A stretch of DNA of 30,552 nucleotides from a virus. The stretch spans positions 1-30,552 of IMG/VR virus record IMGVR_UViG_3300042345_000078. One strand, given 5' to 3'. Position numbers and translations under genes: made by a program. Shown in pieces: positions 1 to 6,660 of the stretch. The notes beneath the pieces are model-generated. The model had not been told where the DNA came from, ran no database searches, and saw only the letters and a program-made list of their open reading frames with translations. Numbering within the stretch: the stretch's first letter is position 1; the number at the start of each line of letters is the position of its first letter.

Positions 1-404
1 TCGGGAATGTAACGTTCAAGAGCGATTTTAAGTAGACCATTAACTAACTCCGCATTTTTTACAACAACAGTGTCAGCAAGTGTGAACTGGCGAGTGAAAG
101 CACGATTGGCGATACCCTGATAGATATAGTCCTTATCATCACCTTCATGCTTACCAGTGATTGTTAGTGTGTCATCCTTCAACTCAATATCAAGGTTTGC
201 TTTACCAAAACCAGCAACAGCCATTTCGATTTCAAAATGTTCTTCGTCAATCTTCTTGATGTTGTAAGGGGGATAAGTAGGGATCTTCGGCATAGCATTT
301 GCAGCTTCACGGATTTGTTCTAGAACGGTATCAAATCCGATTAGTTGCTTGGCAAGGCCAGTAGGAATGCCAAAGTTGTCTGTATTGAACTTATAGTTTG
401 TCAT
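1..404 (-). CDS. hsp20: Small heat shock protein Hsp20 (IbpA-like), 3' end cut by window edge
   Basis: The first 134 residues are present, starting with ATG at 404, and the gene runs off the window. The alpha-crystallin domain begins near residue 44 (YPPYNIKKIDEEHFEIEMAV). It carries the IbpA-type signatures AVAGFGKANLDIE, YIYQGIANRAFTRQF and NGLLKIALERYIPE. Such proteins are ATP-independent chaperones that hold unfolding proteins. Hsp20 genes are known in many T4-like cyanophages, where a role in infection or assembly is suggested but not settled. The gene has its own consensus early promoter (464-493) and a 53-nt leader that folds into two hairpins, the second masking the AGGAGA ribosome site. 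The family call is firm; the role in this phage is inference. Confidence 0.95.
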   Translation of the reverse strand, partial: MTNYKFNTDNFGIPTGLAKQLIGFDTVLEQIREAANAMPKIPTYPPYNIKKIDEEHFEIEMAVAGFGKANLDIELKDDTLTITGKHEGDDKDYIYQGIANRAFTRQFTLADTVVVKNAELVNGLLKIALERYIP

Positions 405-457
405 GTGTTTCTCCTATTAAGCGAGATATGAACCGATGATACCTTTCGGCTACCATC
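404..457 (-). promoter_or_regulatory. hsp20 leader: candidate ROSE-like RNA thermometer
   Basis: In minus-strand RNA the predicted transcript starts near 457. Hairpin 1 (457-434) pairs GAUGGUA(G)CC with GGUAUCAUC around a GAAA tetraloop: nine pairs and one bulged G. Hairpin 2 (426-410) pairs UCUC(G)CU with AGGAGA around a UAAU loop and hides the ribosome site six bases before ATG. The strand opposite the ribosome site contains UCGCU, matching the UYGCU signature of ROSE thermometers, which control small heat shock genes in rhizobia and ibpA in enterobacteria. The pairing is seen; thermal control is inference. Confidence 0.6.
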
Positions 458-463
458 TGTATC

Positions 464-493
464 ATTATATAGTAAACTATGTGTGTTTGTCAA
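464..493 (-). promoter_or_regulatory. Early-type promoter of hsp20
   Basis: The minus strand reads TTGACA (493-488), an 18-bp spacer, then TATAAT (469-464). Both hexamers match the sigma-70 consensus exactly. The -35 box overlaps the stop codon of the upstream PAAR gene, so hsp20 can be transcribed separately from it. Confidence 0.85.
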
Positions 494-1053
494 GAGGAAT
501 AATAGTTAGAGAACGTGAAGTTATAACCTGTATTGGCGCTTGTAATAGATGTTCCTGATGATATACTTCCTTGAACTGATGGTGGCATGTTATTCATTAC
601 CACAACACCTTGACCACTTCCTTGATTAGCAACTCTAGAAACTTGTCCGATGACTTGAGTTCCTATTTTCATGATCTCACCAACATTAGGAATACCAAAT
701 AGACCTCCGCCTAATGCTTGAAATGCACCCAGTCCTCCACCGAATGTTCCTAGACCACCATATGCGGTTACTTTTTGAGAACCACCAGCAGGTGTTGGCA
801 GTCCCTCAACATGAGGTACGATACCCATAACGTCGGGAGAACCTTGATCCATCAGAGAGACAATCATAGGAATGCCTTGAACCAACACCTTGCCTGGTGA
901 TAGAGAGATAAGAGCCCCTAGCATGTTATGTGTATCAAGATCACCAACGACCGCAGCGAGTTGATTCTCAACCATAACTTTTGTGTTAAGTCCTGTACCT
1001 GATGTTACAGCACCACACAGTCTAGGATCTCCTACTCTATGGACTTTAGGCAC
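490..1053 (-). CDS. PAAR-motif spike tip protein (T4 gp5.4-like) with long C-terminal extension
   Basis: Read from the GTG at 1053 this gives 187 residues starting MPKVHRVGDPRLCGA, the usual opening of a PAAR protein. The first ~85 residues have the repeated VGD, VMVE, GKVLVQGIPM and DQGSPD pattern of the PAAR fold, which sharpens the tip of the gp5 spike and binds metal. The remaining ~100 residues are Gly- and Ser-rich (LGTFGGGLGAFQALGGGLFG) and have no counterpart in the 97-residue T4 gp5.4. An upstream in-frame ATG at 1107 would add 18 residues lying entirely within dut and unlike the family. The GTG sits inside the last two codons of dut, and AGGGAGA upstream is a weak ribosome site. The role of the C-terminal part is unknown. 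Confidence 0.72.
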   Translation of the reverse strand: MPKVHRVGDPRLCGAVTSGTGLNTKVMVENQLAAVVGDLDTHNMLGALISLSPGKVLVQGIPMIVSLMDQGSPDVMGIVPHVEGLPTPAGGSQKVTAYGGLGTFGGGLGAFQALGGGLFGIPNVGEIMKIGTQVIGQVSRVANQGSGQGVVVMNNMPPSVQGSISSGTSITSANTGYNFTFSNYYSS

Positions 1054-1660
1054 TTTTCTTTGGTCTCCCTCGACCTCTCTTGACTGGAGGCTCTGCTTTC
1101 TTAACAAAATCTGGTATCTTAGGTTCTGGTATATTTAGAGTGATAGAGTTGCCGTTATCGGTCACTCCCGTCGATCCCATACCACCTGTGCGATTAGTCT
1201 TTAGCATAGGACGAATAGCAGTTTCTACAATATCATACTCTGCATCTTTCACGAGTTCAGCCTGTGCGATACGGTCGCCAGTTGTAATAGTAATAGCATT
1301 ACCTGAAATGTTATAAACGAGAACCATTACCTCTTGAACATAATCAGCATCGATTACACCTTCTGCATTGGCTAGAACAAGACCCTGCTTTAGTGAAGCA
1401 CCAGAACGAGCATGTAGGCGAACAGAATAACCAGCAGGAATGTCCATGATCAAGCCAGTTGGTACCATTACACGGTCGCCTGGTTGGATGACAATCTGAT
1501 TATTCATTGTTCGTTTGAAGTTCTTATTACTATTGCTATAGCCTTCGTATGTCGCTTTACCATATCCTTGAAAGGCCAAGTCAAAACATGCAGACTGATC
1601 GGTCTGTTTCTTAGGAAGTTTTACTTGAGGATTAGTTCTATAGACTTTCAATGTTTCCAT
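1046..1660 (-). CDS. dut: dUTPase (dUTP diphosphatase) with C-terminal AT-hook-like tail
   Basis: A 204-residue trimeric-type dUTPase, which converts dUTP to dUMP and pyrophosphate, keeping uracil out of phage DNA and feeding dTMP synthesis. The five family motifs are visible in order: SACFDLAF (23-30, Cys replacing the usual Gly), ARSGASLKQGL (84-93), GVIDADYVQEVMVLVYN (101-117), GDRIAQAEL (128-136) and RTGGMGSTG (157-165, with Met where the family usually has Phe). A ~25-residue insert follows motif 1. After motif 5 come ~40 extra residues ending KRGRGRPKKSA, an AT-hook core (RGRP at 197-200) unusual for this enzyme. The ATG at 1660 has GAG six bases upstream. It lies 15 bases after regA and its 3' end overlaps the PAAR start. 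Confidence 0.93.
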   Translation of the reverse strand: METLKVYRTNPQVKLPKKQTDQSACFDLAFQGYGKATYEGYSNSNKNFKRTMNNQIVIQPGDRVMVPTGLIMDIPAGYSVRLHARSGASLKQGLVLANAEGVIDADYVQEVMVLVYNISGNAITITTGDRIAQAELVKDAEYDIVETAIRPMLKTNRTGGMGSTGVTDNGNSITLNIPEPKIPDFVKKAEPPVKRGRGRPKKSA

Positions 1661-1675
1661 AACAAACTCACTTTC

Positions 1676-2086
1676 TTATTCTTCTGTGTAGCGTTTCTTA
1701 CCGAGAGAATACTTGGCTACAAGATTCCATTCTGGCTTTTCACCATATGATATGATCTTTATTCTATTGAGCGGTGTCAGAGGTTCAGCACTCTTTTTAG
1801 GATCAACTAGAGTTACGAGTCCCCACTCAGCCAGTAGATTGGCAATAGTGTTACGACGGCCATGATCTTCTTCGGAGAAGTCAGTTGGCTTACCATCTAG
1901 CATAAACATTTCTTTGAAATGGACAAGATAGTAACGACCTTGCTTATGTAGAATATGGCAAGATTGATACAACGTCTTATCTTTCTTAGACGCCACACCA
2001 ATACGGGTTAGCGTCTCCTTCACTTTCAAGAAGGCTTGTGGATCAGGTAACTTTACCTCCACGAAGTCGTCTAGGTTTACTGTCAT
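1676..2086 (-). CDS. regA: RegA translational repressor
   Basis: A 136-residue homologue of T4 RegA, the RNA-binding protein that blocks translation initiation on many early mRNAs, including those of replication genes and its own. Diagnostic stretches are FLKVKETLTRIGVASKKDK, LYQSCHILHKQGRYYLVHFKEM and the closing EWNLVAKYSLGKKRYTEE. I chose the ATG at 2086, because AGGTGG lies five bases upstream and the first residues (MTVNLDD) suit the family; a GTG at 2095 would place the ribosome site inside the gene. It overlaps gp62 by 44 bases, as in the T4 order 45-44-62-regA, so it is probably translated from the same clamp-loader mRNA. In T4 gene 43 follows regA; here dut follows. Confidence 0.95.
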   Translation of the reverse strand: MTVNLDDFVEVKLPDPQAFLKVKETLTRIGVASKKDKTLYQSCHILHKQGRYYLVHFKEMFMLDGKPTDFSEEDHGRRNTIANLLAEWGLVTLVDPKKSAEPLTPLNRIKIISYGEKPEWNLVAKYSLGKKRYTEE

Positions 2087-2456
2087 TTGCGCCACCTTTG
2101 TCGAGTTCTTTTCTTATTTCTTCAAGTTGGGTAGCGTCTAACAGAACCAATGCTTCTTTAGCCTTCTCGTTAGAGTAGTTGAAATACTCTTTGACGGCAT
2201 CTAAGTTTTCAATGGTCTCTCGCTTCTCCCATTTTCTAAAAGGGCGTTTATACCCTCGGATACTATTTAGCAAATATTGGTATTGCATGTTATTGGGAAG
2301 ACTAGGATATTGATTCATCTGATTGGCTTGTAGAACACAATCATAATGAAACGATATAGCCTTATTCACAACAAAGGCAGGGTAGTCCTTTTCATTCTCA
2401 AGGACATTCTTCTTGGTCTGTAGAATGGATGGAATCAAATCACGAAACACATCCAT
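2043..2456 (-). CDS. 62: Clamp loader small subunit gp62
   Basis: 137 residues with the gp62 pattern DYPAFVVNKAISFHYDCVLQANQMN, IRGYKRPFRKW and VKEYFNYSNEKAKEAL. In T4 one gp62 joins four gp44 subunits to form the ATP-driven loader that places the gp45 clamp at primer-template junctions. It starts on the ATG overlapping the gp44 stop by one base (TAATG), so the two loader subunits are probably coupled in translation. The C terminus is short and basic (KPRRLRGGKVT). Family assignment rests on the conserved segments and on position between gp44 and regA. Confidence 0.94.
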   Translation of the reverse strand: MDVFRDLIPSILQTKKNVLENEKDYPAFVVNKAISFHYDCVLQANQMNQYPSLPNNMQYQYLLNSIRGYKRPFRKWEKRETIENLDAVKEYFNYSNEKAKEALVLLDATQLEEIRKELDKGGANDSKPRRLRGGKVT

Positions 2457-3391
2457 TACTTTATCTCCGCTTCAATCATGATCTCTGTTAGACATGCGAC
2501 AAGGTTCAACTCTTGATCGGCAACAAATGCAGATTGATACTGATACTTGGCAAGAGTAACGACAGCAACAGGGATAGTTTCTGGCTTTAGATACTCATAT
2601 AGATTATCATAGACAGAACGATAGATACGAGAAGGATCAATGTCAGAGTTCATTACAACCCACTTACGCATGGTTGTAAAGTCTTTCTGCTTTAGAGCAT
2701 TGATCAGTTCTTGTAGGCTGCGAACGCTATCAAGTTGAGAAACAATACCAGCGTCAATGACTCCAGAAACAGAATGCCGTTGTAACTCGTTAAGAGTCCT
2801 GCGATAGTCTGGGAAATACTTTTCAACGACCTTGATAACAACTTGCTTGTCATATTCTACACCTTCTTGTGACAGAATGTTTGTAATGCGCTTAAACATC
2901 TGGGCAGCCATCTTAGGCTTTTCGTCACCCTTCAATGCAAAGTCTACCACAGCACAACGGCTATGAATAGCATCCATGATCTTTGCTTTGAAGTTACAGG
3001 TGAAGATAAAAGAACAGTTGCTACCAAACTCCTCAATCGTACCACGAAAGGCAGCCTGGGCTTCTGGTGTAAGATAGTCAGCCTCGTCCATGATAATGAC
3101 TTTACGACCACCTGTCAAGGATACTGTAGAAGCATAGCCTTTGACCTTGTTACGCAAAGTATCGACACCTCTTTCATCGGATGCATTGATGAACAGATGA
3201 TTTAGTCCTAGTTCCTCACACAATGCTTTTGCAACAGTTGTCTTGCCGCAACCAGCAGGACCTGTCAAAAGCAAATGCTGAAACTCTCCTTGATTCACAT
3301 ACTCCTGAAAGACTTTCTTTAGTCTGTCAGGAAGAATACAGTCCTCAATCTTATGAGGACGGTACTTCTCAACATATAGGTATTCACTCAT
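2456..3391 (-). CDS. 44: Clamp loader large subunit gp44 (AAA+ ATPase)
   Basis: A 311-residue AAA+ protein of the RFC/clamp-loader clade, close to the T4 gp44 length of 319. It shows the N-terminal VEKYRPHKIEDCI box, Walker A GPAGCGKTT (44-52), Walker B IIMDEAD (99-105), sensor-1 TCNF (131-134) and the SRC arginine-finger motif (144-146). It hydrolyses ATP to open and load gp45. The ATG at 3391 overlaps the stop of the small membrane ORF upstream as ATGA. It belongs to the operon gp45 - small ORF - dsbA-like - small ORF - gp44 - gp62 - regA. Confidence 0.97.
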   Translation of the reverse strand: MSEYLYVEKYRPHKIEDCILPDRLKKVFQEYVNQGEFQHLLLTGPAGCGKTTVAKALCEELGLNHLFINASDERGVDTLRNKVKGYASTVSLTGGRKVIIMDEADYLTPEAQAAFRGTIEEFGSNCSFIFTCNFKAKIMDAIHSRCAVVDFALKGDEKPKMAAQMFKRITNILSQEGVEYDKQVVIKVVEKYFPDYRRTLNELQRHSVSGVIDAGIVSQLDSVRSLQELINALKQKDFTTMRKWVVMNSDIDPSRIYRSVYDNLYEYLKPETIPVAVVTLAKYQYQSAFVADQELNLVACLTEIMIEAEIK

Positions 3392-3549
3392 TCATCATCC
3401 TTACTATAGCGAAATGCATTGATATACATCATAGCAGAACATAATAGGAAAAACAACCAGTTCATGATGTCATTCCTATCCATAATCCAATAATAGGCAG
3501 CGGTGATAAAGTTCACCGCCCCTAAGATTTCAAATACCAGTTCTATCAT
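3388..3549 (-). CDS. Small predicted membrane protein (53 aa)
   Basis: A short ORF with MIELVFEILGAVNFITAAYY, a polar middle (WIMDRNDIMN) and a second hydrophobic stretch WLFFLLCSAMMYINAF, ending RYSKDDE. Two membrane helices are likely. Both ends overlap neighbours in ATGA fashion: its start with the dsbA-like stop and its stop with the gp44 start. No separate ribosome site is seen, so coupled translation is probable. I do not recognise the family. The tight packing and lack of internal stops are the main support for it being real. Confidence 0.7.
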   Translation of the reverse strand: MIELVFEILGAVNFITAAYYWIMDRNDIMNWLFFLLCSAMMYINAFRYSKDDE

Positions 3550-3842
3550 GGTGCAGTCTTTTCAATGACTGTGGAATAAAACTCCTCAAAGTCCGTGTTC
3601 TCCTGAACCTCGTCACGGAAGTTCGCACGGAAGTAGGCACGTGCCATACGACGAAAGAGTTTCTTATCCACACCCAACTTGTCACAAGTCTCGGTGATGA
3701 TCTCTTTCTGTAACTCACGCTCTGCACCAACACGGGTCATTGAGTCATTCATTTCAAGAATAGCCTTCTTGAACGCCTTACGATCTTCATCTGTTAGTCC
3801 CTGCACCGAACGCTGCTGCTGGTTATGTCCAATCATACTCAT
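3546..3842 (-). CDS. dsbA: DsbA-like double-stranded DNA-binding / late transcription accessory protein
   Basis: 98 residues whose second half, CDKLGVDKKLFRRMARAYFRANFRDEVQENTDFEEFYSTVIEK, matches the pattern of T4 DsbA (ELGVDGKMFNRLL, then an acidic stretch ending ELYDTVFSK). T4 DsbA (89 aa) binds double-stranded DNA and helps late transcription. In T4 it lies next to genes 33 and rnh; here it sits in the clamp operon between two tiny membrane ORFs. ATG 3842 is preceded by AGGTG six bases away; a second ATG two codons later is possible. The T4 comparison is from memory, hence the moderate confidence. Confidence 0.68.
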   Translation of the reverse strand: MSMIGHNQQQRSVQGLTDEDRKAFKKAILEMNDSMTRVGAERELQKEIITETCDKLGVDKKLFRRMARAYFRANFRDEVQENTDFEEFYSTVIEKTAP

Positions 3843-4003
3843 TAGTTCACCTCGATAACTGCTGAAGGATTAATACAGACTGCGGTTGTTACATAAACAC
3901 CGCCAGCGTCTTTACATTTATTTTCGTTACTTATTGTAACATATATGTCTGCTGCTATTGTAGCAATCCACAATACAAACACTACAAAAATAATTTTTTC
4001 CAT
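3842..4003 (-). CDS. Small secreted or membrane-anchored protein with Cys pair (53 aa)
   Basis: The ORF begins MEKIIFVVFVLWIATIAADI, a single hydrophobic helix like a signal anchor, followed by YVTISNENKCKDAGGVYVTTAVCINPSAVIEVN. The two cysteines (30 and 43) could form a disulfide if the tail faces the periplasm. It overlaps the gp45 stop by one base at its start and the dsbA-like ATG by one base at its end. GGAG lies eight bases before its ATG. Small proteins of this plan (hydrophobic N terminus, Cys-Lys, Ala-Gly-Gly, Cys) are common in T4-like phages, but I know no proven function. Confidence 0.75.
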   Translation of the reverse strand: MEKIIFVVFVLWIATIAADIYVTISNENKCKDAGGVYVTTAVCINPSAVIEVN

Positions 4004-4656
4004 TACTTGGTCTCCAAGGCGATGAAGTATGTTAGAGTGTTATTGTGGTTGGTGAACTTGGCGAAAGCACCAGCCTGAACCTCAACGTTGTAGTCATCGG
4101 GAAGCAACTTTAGGTTTTCAGTCTTGAATGATGCCACAAAGTCCTTGCCAGCATAATCACCAATCTTCTGAACACCATCGTTAGATGTATCGTTTGCCTT
4201 CTCATGGATCTTGAGAAGCAAAGCACCGTCCTTACCAATAACTGATAGGTTAGGTAGATTGATCATCGTAGCAACCTTGATTAGTTTCTGTGAGGTTGCA
4301 TTAGCAAGAGAAAACTTGGTTGTGATATCCTTGAGAACAAGTTCCTTATCTGGAGGGGTGATGATTAGATTAGCAGAACATCCACGATAGGTAACCGATA
4401 GTTCGCCATCGTTTAGTGTAACAACATCTTTACCGAATGTTAGTTCAGGATTCTTTAGAGTTGTAACGATACCTAGAAACTGATTCAGGTCATAGATACC
4501 AAACTCTGCTGGAATATCATCCTCAAGAGTAGCCTCAACGAGGATGGACTTTTCGGGGGAGATTGTCTTTTGTGTCTTACCTGCTTTCAGGACGACACCG
4601 CTATTGATTGAGGCAAAGTTCTTTAGAATGGATAGCGTATTATCACTTAGTTTCAT
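4003..4656 (-). CDS. 45: Sliding clamp gp45
   Basis: 217 residues, close to T4 gp45 (228). The start MKLSDNTLSILKNFASINSG and the end TLTYFIALETK match T4 gp45, as does YDLNQFLGIV. The trimeric ring tethers the DNA polymerase and also activates late transcription through gp33 and gp55, so it links replication to the late genes encoded to the right. I chose ATG 4656 because AGGAG is six bases upstream; a TTG at 4674 would include the ribosome site. It follows the dNMP kinase with an overlap only if the TTG were used, otherwise 14 bases separate them. Confidence 0.95.
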   Translation of the reverse strand: MKLSDNTLSILKNFASINSGVVLKAGKTQKTISPEKSILVEATLEDDIPAEFGIYDLNQFLGIVTTLKNPELTFGKDVVTLNDGELSVTYRGCSANLIITPPDKELVLKDITTKFSLANATSQKLIKVATMINLPNLSVIGKDGALLLKIHEKANDTSNDGVQKIGDYAGKDFVASFKTENLKLLPDDYNVEVQAGAFAKFTNHNNTLTYFIALETK

Positions 4657-4670
4657 TATATACTCCTGTT

Positions 4671-5264
4671 TCAAAGTGTATGTGTCATTTTATATTGTTT
4701 TTCAAGGTCTGTCAAGGTGAAGCGCACATTATCTTTCAGGTTATCTAATGTGCTATCATTGACTAGGGTATAATCTACTGGCAGACCTTTCCAAGCCGTT
4801 TCAGAAATATGCATCTTGGAAAGTTCTTCATCGGTAGGATCTTCACCACGACGGACACGAATGATCACTCCGCCGACACTCCGAACAAAATCGATTTCGT
4901 TAGGAAAGCGAACGTCAGATATAACCACATCTTGATATCCCTGCATCCTTTTTTCAAGGGCAGCGATCCAGATGTTATCTGCAATACCGTTACGGCAAGC
5001 CTCTGTACCAAACTTTTGTAGAATAAGGCGAGGGGTGACCTCATAACCCAACTTGTTAGACCACCACGGATCTACTCTCTCACGGAACGCCCGTGAGGCA
5101 TTACTATCACCTTCTAAGAGACCCCGAGGCCACATGAACATTGTGGCGACGGCATCTTTAAGAGCATCAGCAAAAGCAAACTTGGTGTATTGATGATCTC
5201 TCACCAGTATGTCACCAACGGTGCCCTTGCCGGATCCAATGTACCCTACTAATCCTATGATCAT
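4671..5264 (-). CDS. 1: Deoxynucleoside monophosphate kinase (T4 gp1-like)
   Basis: A 197-residue P-loop kinase. Walker A is GYIGSGKGT (7-15), followed by KFAFADALKDAVATMF, an acceptor-binding RLILQKFGTEACR segment, VVISDVRFPNEIDFVRSVGG and RVRRGEDP. These match T4 gp1, which phosphorylates dTMP, dGMP and hydroxymethyl-dCMP to diphosphates for phage DNA synthesis. AGGAG lies seven bases before ATG 5264. Its start overlaps the stop of the zinc-finger gene as ATGA. The exact dNMP specificity cannot be read from the sequence. Confidence 0.9.
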   Translation of the reverse strand: MIIGLVGYIGSGKGTVGDILVRDHQYTKFAFADALKDAVATMFMWPRGLLEGDSNASRAFRERVDPWWSNKLGYEVTPRLILQKFGTEACRNGIADNIWIAALEKRMQGYQDVVISDVRFPNEIDFVRSVGGVIIRVRRGEDPTDEELSKMHISETAWKGLPVDYTLVNDSTLDNLKDNVRFTLTDLEKQYKMTHTL

Positions 5265-5716
5265 TTGCGGCTCCTACAGTTGTCAAAGTGCCACATTTTC
5301 ATAGCAGCACCTTTGCCGACTTTACCACAATGAGGACAGGTGTGTATTCTACATGATGAATGAGTGCCATTCTGAATACCTTTCATTGTATTGTTTCTTT
5401 GGTTTTCACTATCAAGAAAGTTATGAGTACCTTTCTTTATTCTATCAGAGGCAATCTTACGAAAACTAGGCTGCAAGGAATGATGTTTACCACTTTCAAT
5501 GGCTTTCTCATATCCTATCTTACCATTTTTACTCTGAAGGTCTCTATCAAGAAAACGATGGCGACCTTCTTCTATAAGTTTCTTTTGGACGTGACTACTC
5601 TGAATAGATTTCAGGTTTGCTTGTTCTACACATTCCCAATCTGGTTCAGGAATGTCTAAAATGGAAATGTTTGTAGGTATGCCGAGAGCCTCGGCTAGGG
5701 GACAATAAATAGACAT
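5261..5716 (-). CDS. Homing-endonuclease-associated DNA-binding protein with repeats and C-terminal zinc finger; no nuclease domain seen
   Basis: 151 residues from ATG 5716, which has GAGGAG eight bases upstream. Four imperfect repeats of the form (E/K)xGxHxFL follow one another: EGRHRFLDRDLQ (50-61), ESGKHHSLQPSFR (74-86), KKGTHNFLDSENQR (95-108) and QNGTHSSCRIH (115-125). The end is CPHCGKVGKGAAMKMWHFDNC, with C127, C130, H143 and C147 as likely zinc ligands. This tail and these repeats are typical of DNA-binding regions in phage HNH or GIY-YIG homing endonucleases. No HNH, GIY-YIG or LAGLIDADG core is present, so this is either a degraded mobile element or a stand-alone binding protein. 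A late-type box and a hairpin precede it. Confidence 0.65.
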   Translation of the reverse strand: MSIYCPLAEALGIPTNISILDIPEPDWECVEQANLKSIQSSHVQKKLIEEGRHRFLDRDLQSKNGKIGYEKAIESGKHHSLQPSFRKIASDRIKKGTHNFLDSENQRNNTMKGIQNGTHSSCRIHTCPHCGKVGKGAAMKMWHFDNCRSRK

Positions 5717-5741
5717 GCTGGCGCTCCTCAATAGCGTTAGG

Positions 5742-5784
5742 GCTGGTGGGGACGGCAATCCCGTGACCAGCACATCTATTTAGT
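5742..5784 (-). promoter_or_regulatory. Late-type box plus nested hairpin before the zinc-finger gene
   Basis: The minus strand has ACTAAATA (5784-5777), a variant of the late box, then GCTGGT...ACCAGC (5771-5766 with 5747-5742) enclosing GGGA...TCCC (5762-5759 with 5752-5749). T4 homing endonuclease genes often pair a late promoter with a hairpin that prevents early translation. The parallel is suggestive only. Confidence 0.4.
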
Positions 5785-5791
5785 ATTTCCC

Positions 5792-6598
5792 TTACCTCAA
5801 GTTCCCTGATAGGCTGGCTACCGCTGGCAAATCTCCCTGAAACCCATAAGTTCCAACGTGAGTTGTTTTCATCCATGGACATAGCCATACTTTGAAACCG
5901 ATTTCACGAGAATACTGACAGAACATATAATCCTCTGAAAGATAACGGTGAGACTTAGGATCGATAACGGTATCAAAGAACGCATGAATGTATCTTGAAC
6001 CGTCAAAGTTAGCCTGACCAATGTGATCTGGCTTATAGTGAAGATGAGGAAACTCCTCGGCAAACTTTTCGAATACTTCACGCTTCACCATCATGAAGCC
6101 AGTACCGATTTCCATAACCTCTACAGGTTCAGTAATCTTAAAAGACTTAGTACCTGGGACTGGGTTGAACACAAAGTCACCAGTCACTCCGTCAAGATCA
6201 CCTGGATTAAACTTTTCATTATCGACATTGCGCTTGACTGCATTGACAATGTTTGCCCAGTTGATTGACTTCTTAGGATATGGTCCACCGATGATATCAC
6301 GATCAAGGGCTAGCAATGCTAGAATGTCTTGTGGATTATACTGAATGTCGGCGTCGATGAATAGTAGATGAGTGCAACCAGAGCGGAGAAATTCATCGAC
6401 TAGATAGTTTCTGGCTCTTGTAATTAGGGATTCATTGAAGATGAAAGAAAAGCGGCATTCGATACCATACTGGATACATGTTGCTTGTAGGTCGAGGCAG
6501 GCTTTCGCATATAGACCGAAGCATTGACCACCATAGCAAGGCGTAGCAATAAACAGTTTCTTTTGACGTAGTTCCTCAGAACTGATTTTTATTTCCAT
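5792..6598 (-). CDS. GT-A type glycosyltransferase
   Basis: 268 residues from ATG 6598, with GGAG seven bases upstream; an earlier ATG at 6610 overlaps that ribosome site. The N terminus LFIATPCYGGQCFGLYAKAC and the metal-binding DxD in HLLFIDADIQYNP (D82, D84) are GT-A features. Further marks are IIGGPYPKK, IGTGFMMVKREVF, LSEDYMFC and HVGTYGFQGDLPA. Such enzymes occur in T4-like phages including cyanophages. The acceptor (phage DNA bases, a virion protein or host surface glycans) cannot be read from the sequence. It follows the winged-helix gene, separated by a GC-rich hairpin. Confidence 0.85.
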   Translation of the reverse strand: MEIKISSEELRQKKLFIATPCYGGQCFGLYAKACLDLQATCIQYGIECRFSFIFNESLITRARNYLVDEFLRSGCTHLLFIDADIQYNPQDILALLALDRDIIGGPYPKKSINWANIVNAVKRNVDNEKFNPGDLDGVTGDFVFNPVPGTKSFKITEPVEVMEIGTGFMMVKREVFEKFAEEFPHLHYKPDHIGQANFDGSRYIHAFFDTVIDPKSHRYLSEDYMFCQYSREIGFKVWLCPWMKTTHVGTYGFQGDLPAVASLSGNLR

Positions 6599-6615
6599 AA
6601 TATTCTCCATACACG

Positions 6616-6649
6616 AATAGCGCAGGGGCGATTAAGCCCCCACGCTATT
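6616..6649 (-). promoter_or_regulatory. GC-rich hairpin in the glycosyltransferase leader, next to a TATAAT box
   Basis: Arms 6616-6629 and 6636-6649 pair over 12 of 14 positions (five GC pairs, two mismatches, seven pairs) around a six-base loop. On the minus strand a TATAAT (6652-6647) overlaps the outer arm; an extended -10 reading (TGCTATATA) is possible, but no good -35 is seen. No T run follows, so it looks more like a 5' mRNA hairpin or processing signal than a classical terminator. Confidence 0.45.
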
Positions 6650-6660
6650 ATATAGCACAC

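Noticed and set aside
2261-2270. TAAATA-type box inside gp62
   Set aside because: It lies in coding sequence ~180 bases before regA with no other signal; considered chance.
5646-5888. Minus-strand frame of 80 codons across the gap before the zinc-finger gene
   Set aside because: It overlaps both the glycosyltransferase and the zinc-finger gene in another frame, and the better start with a ribosome site belongs to the zinc-finger gene.
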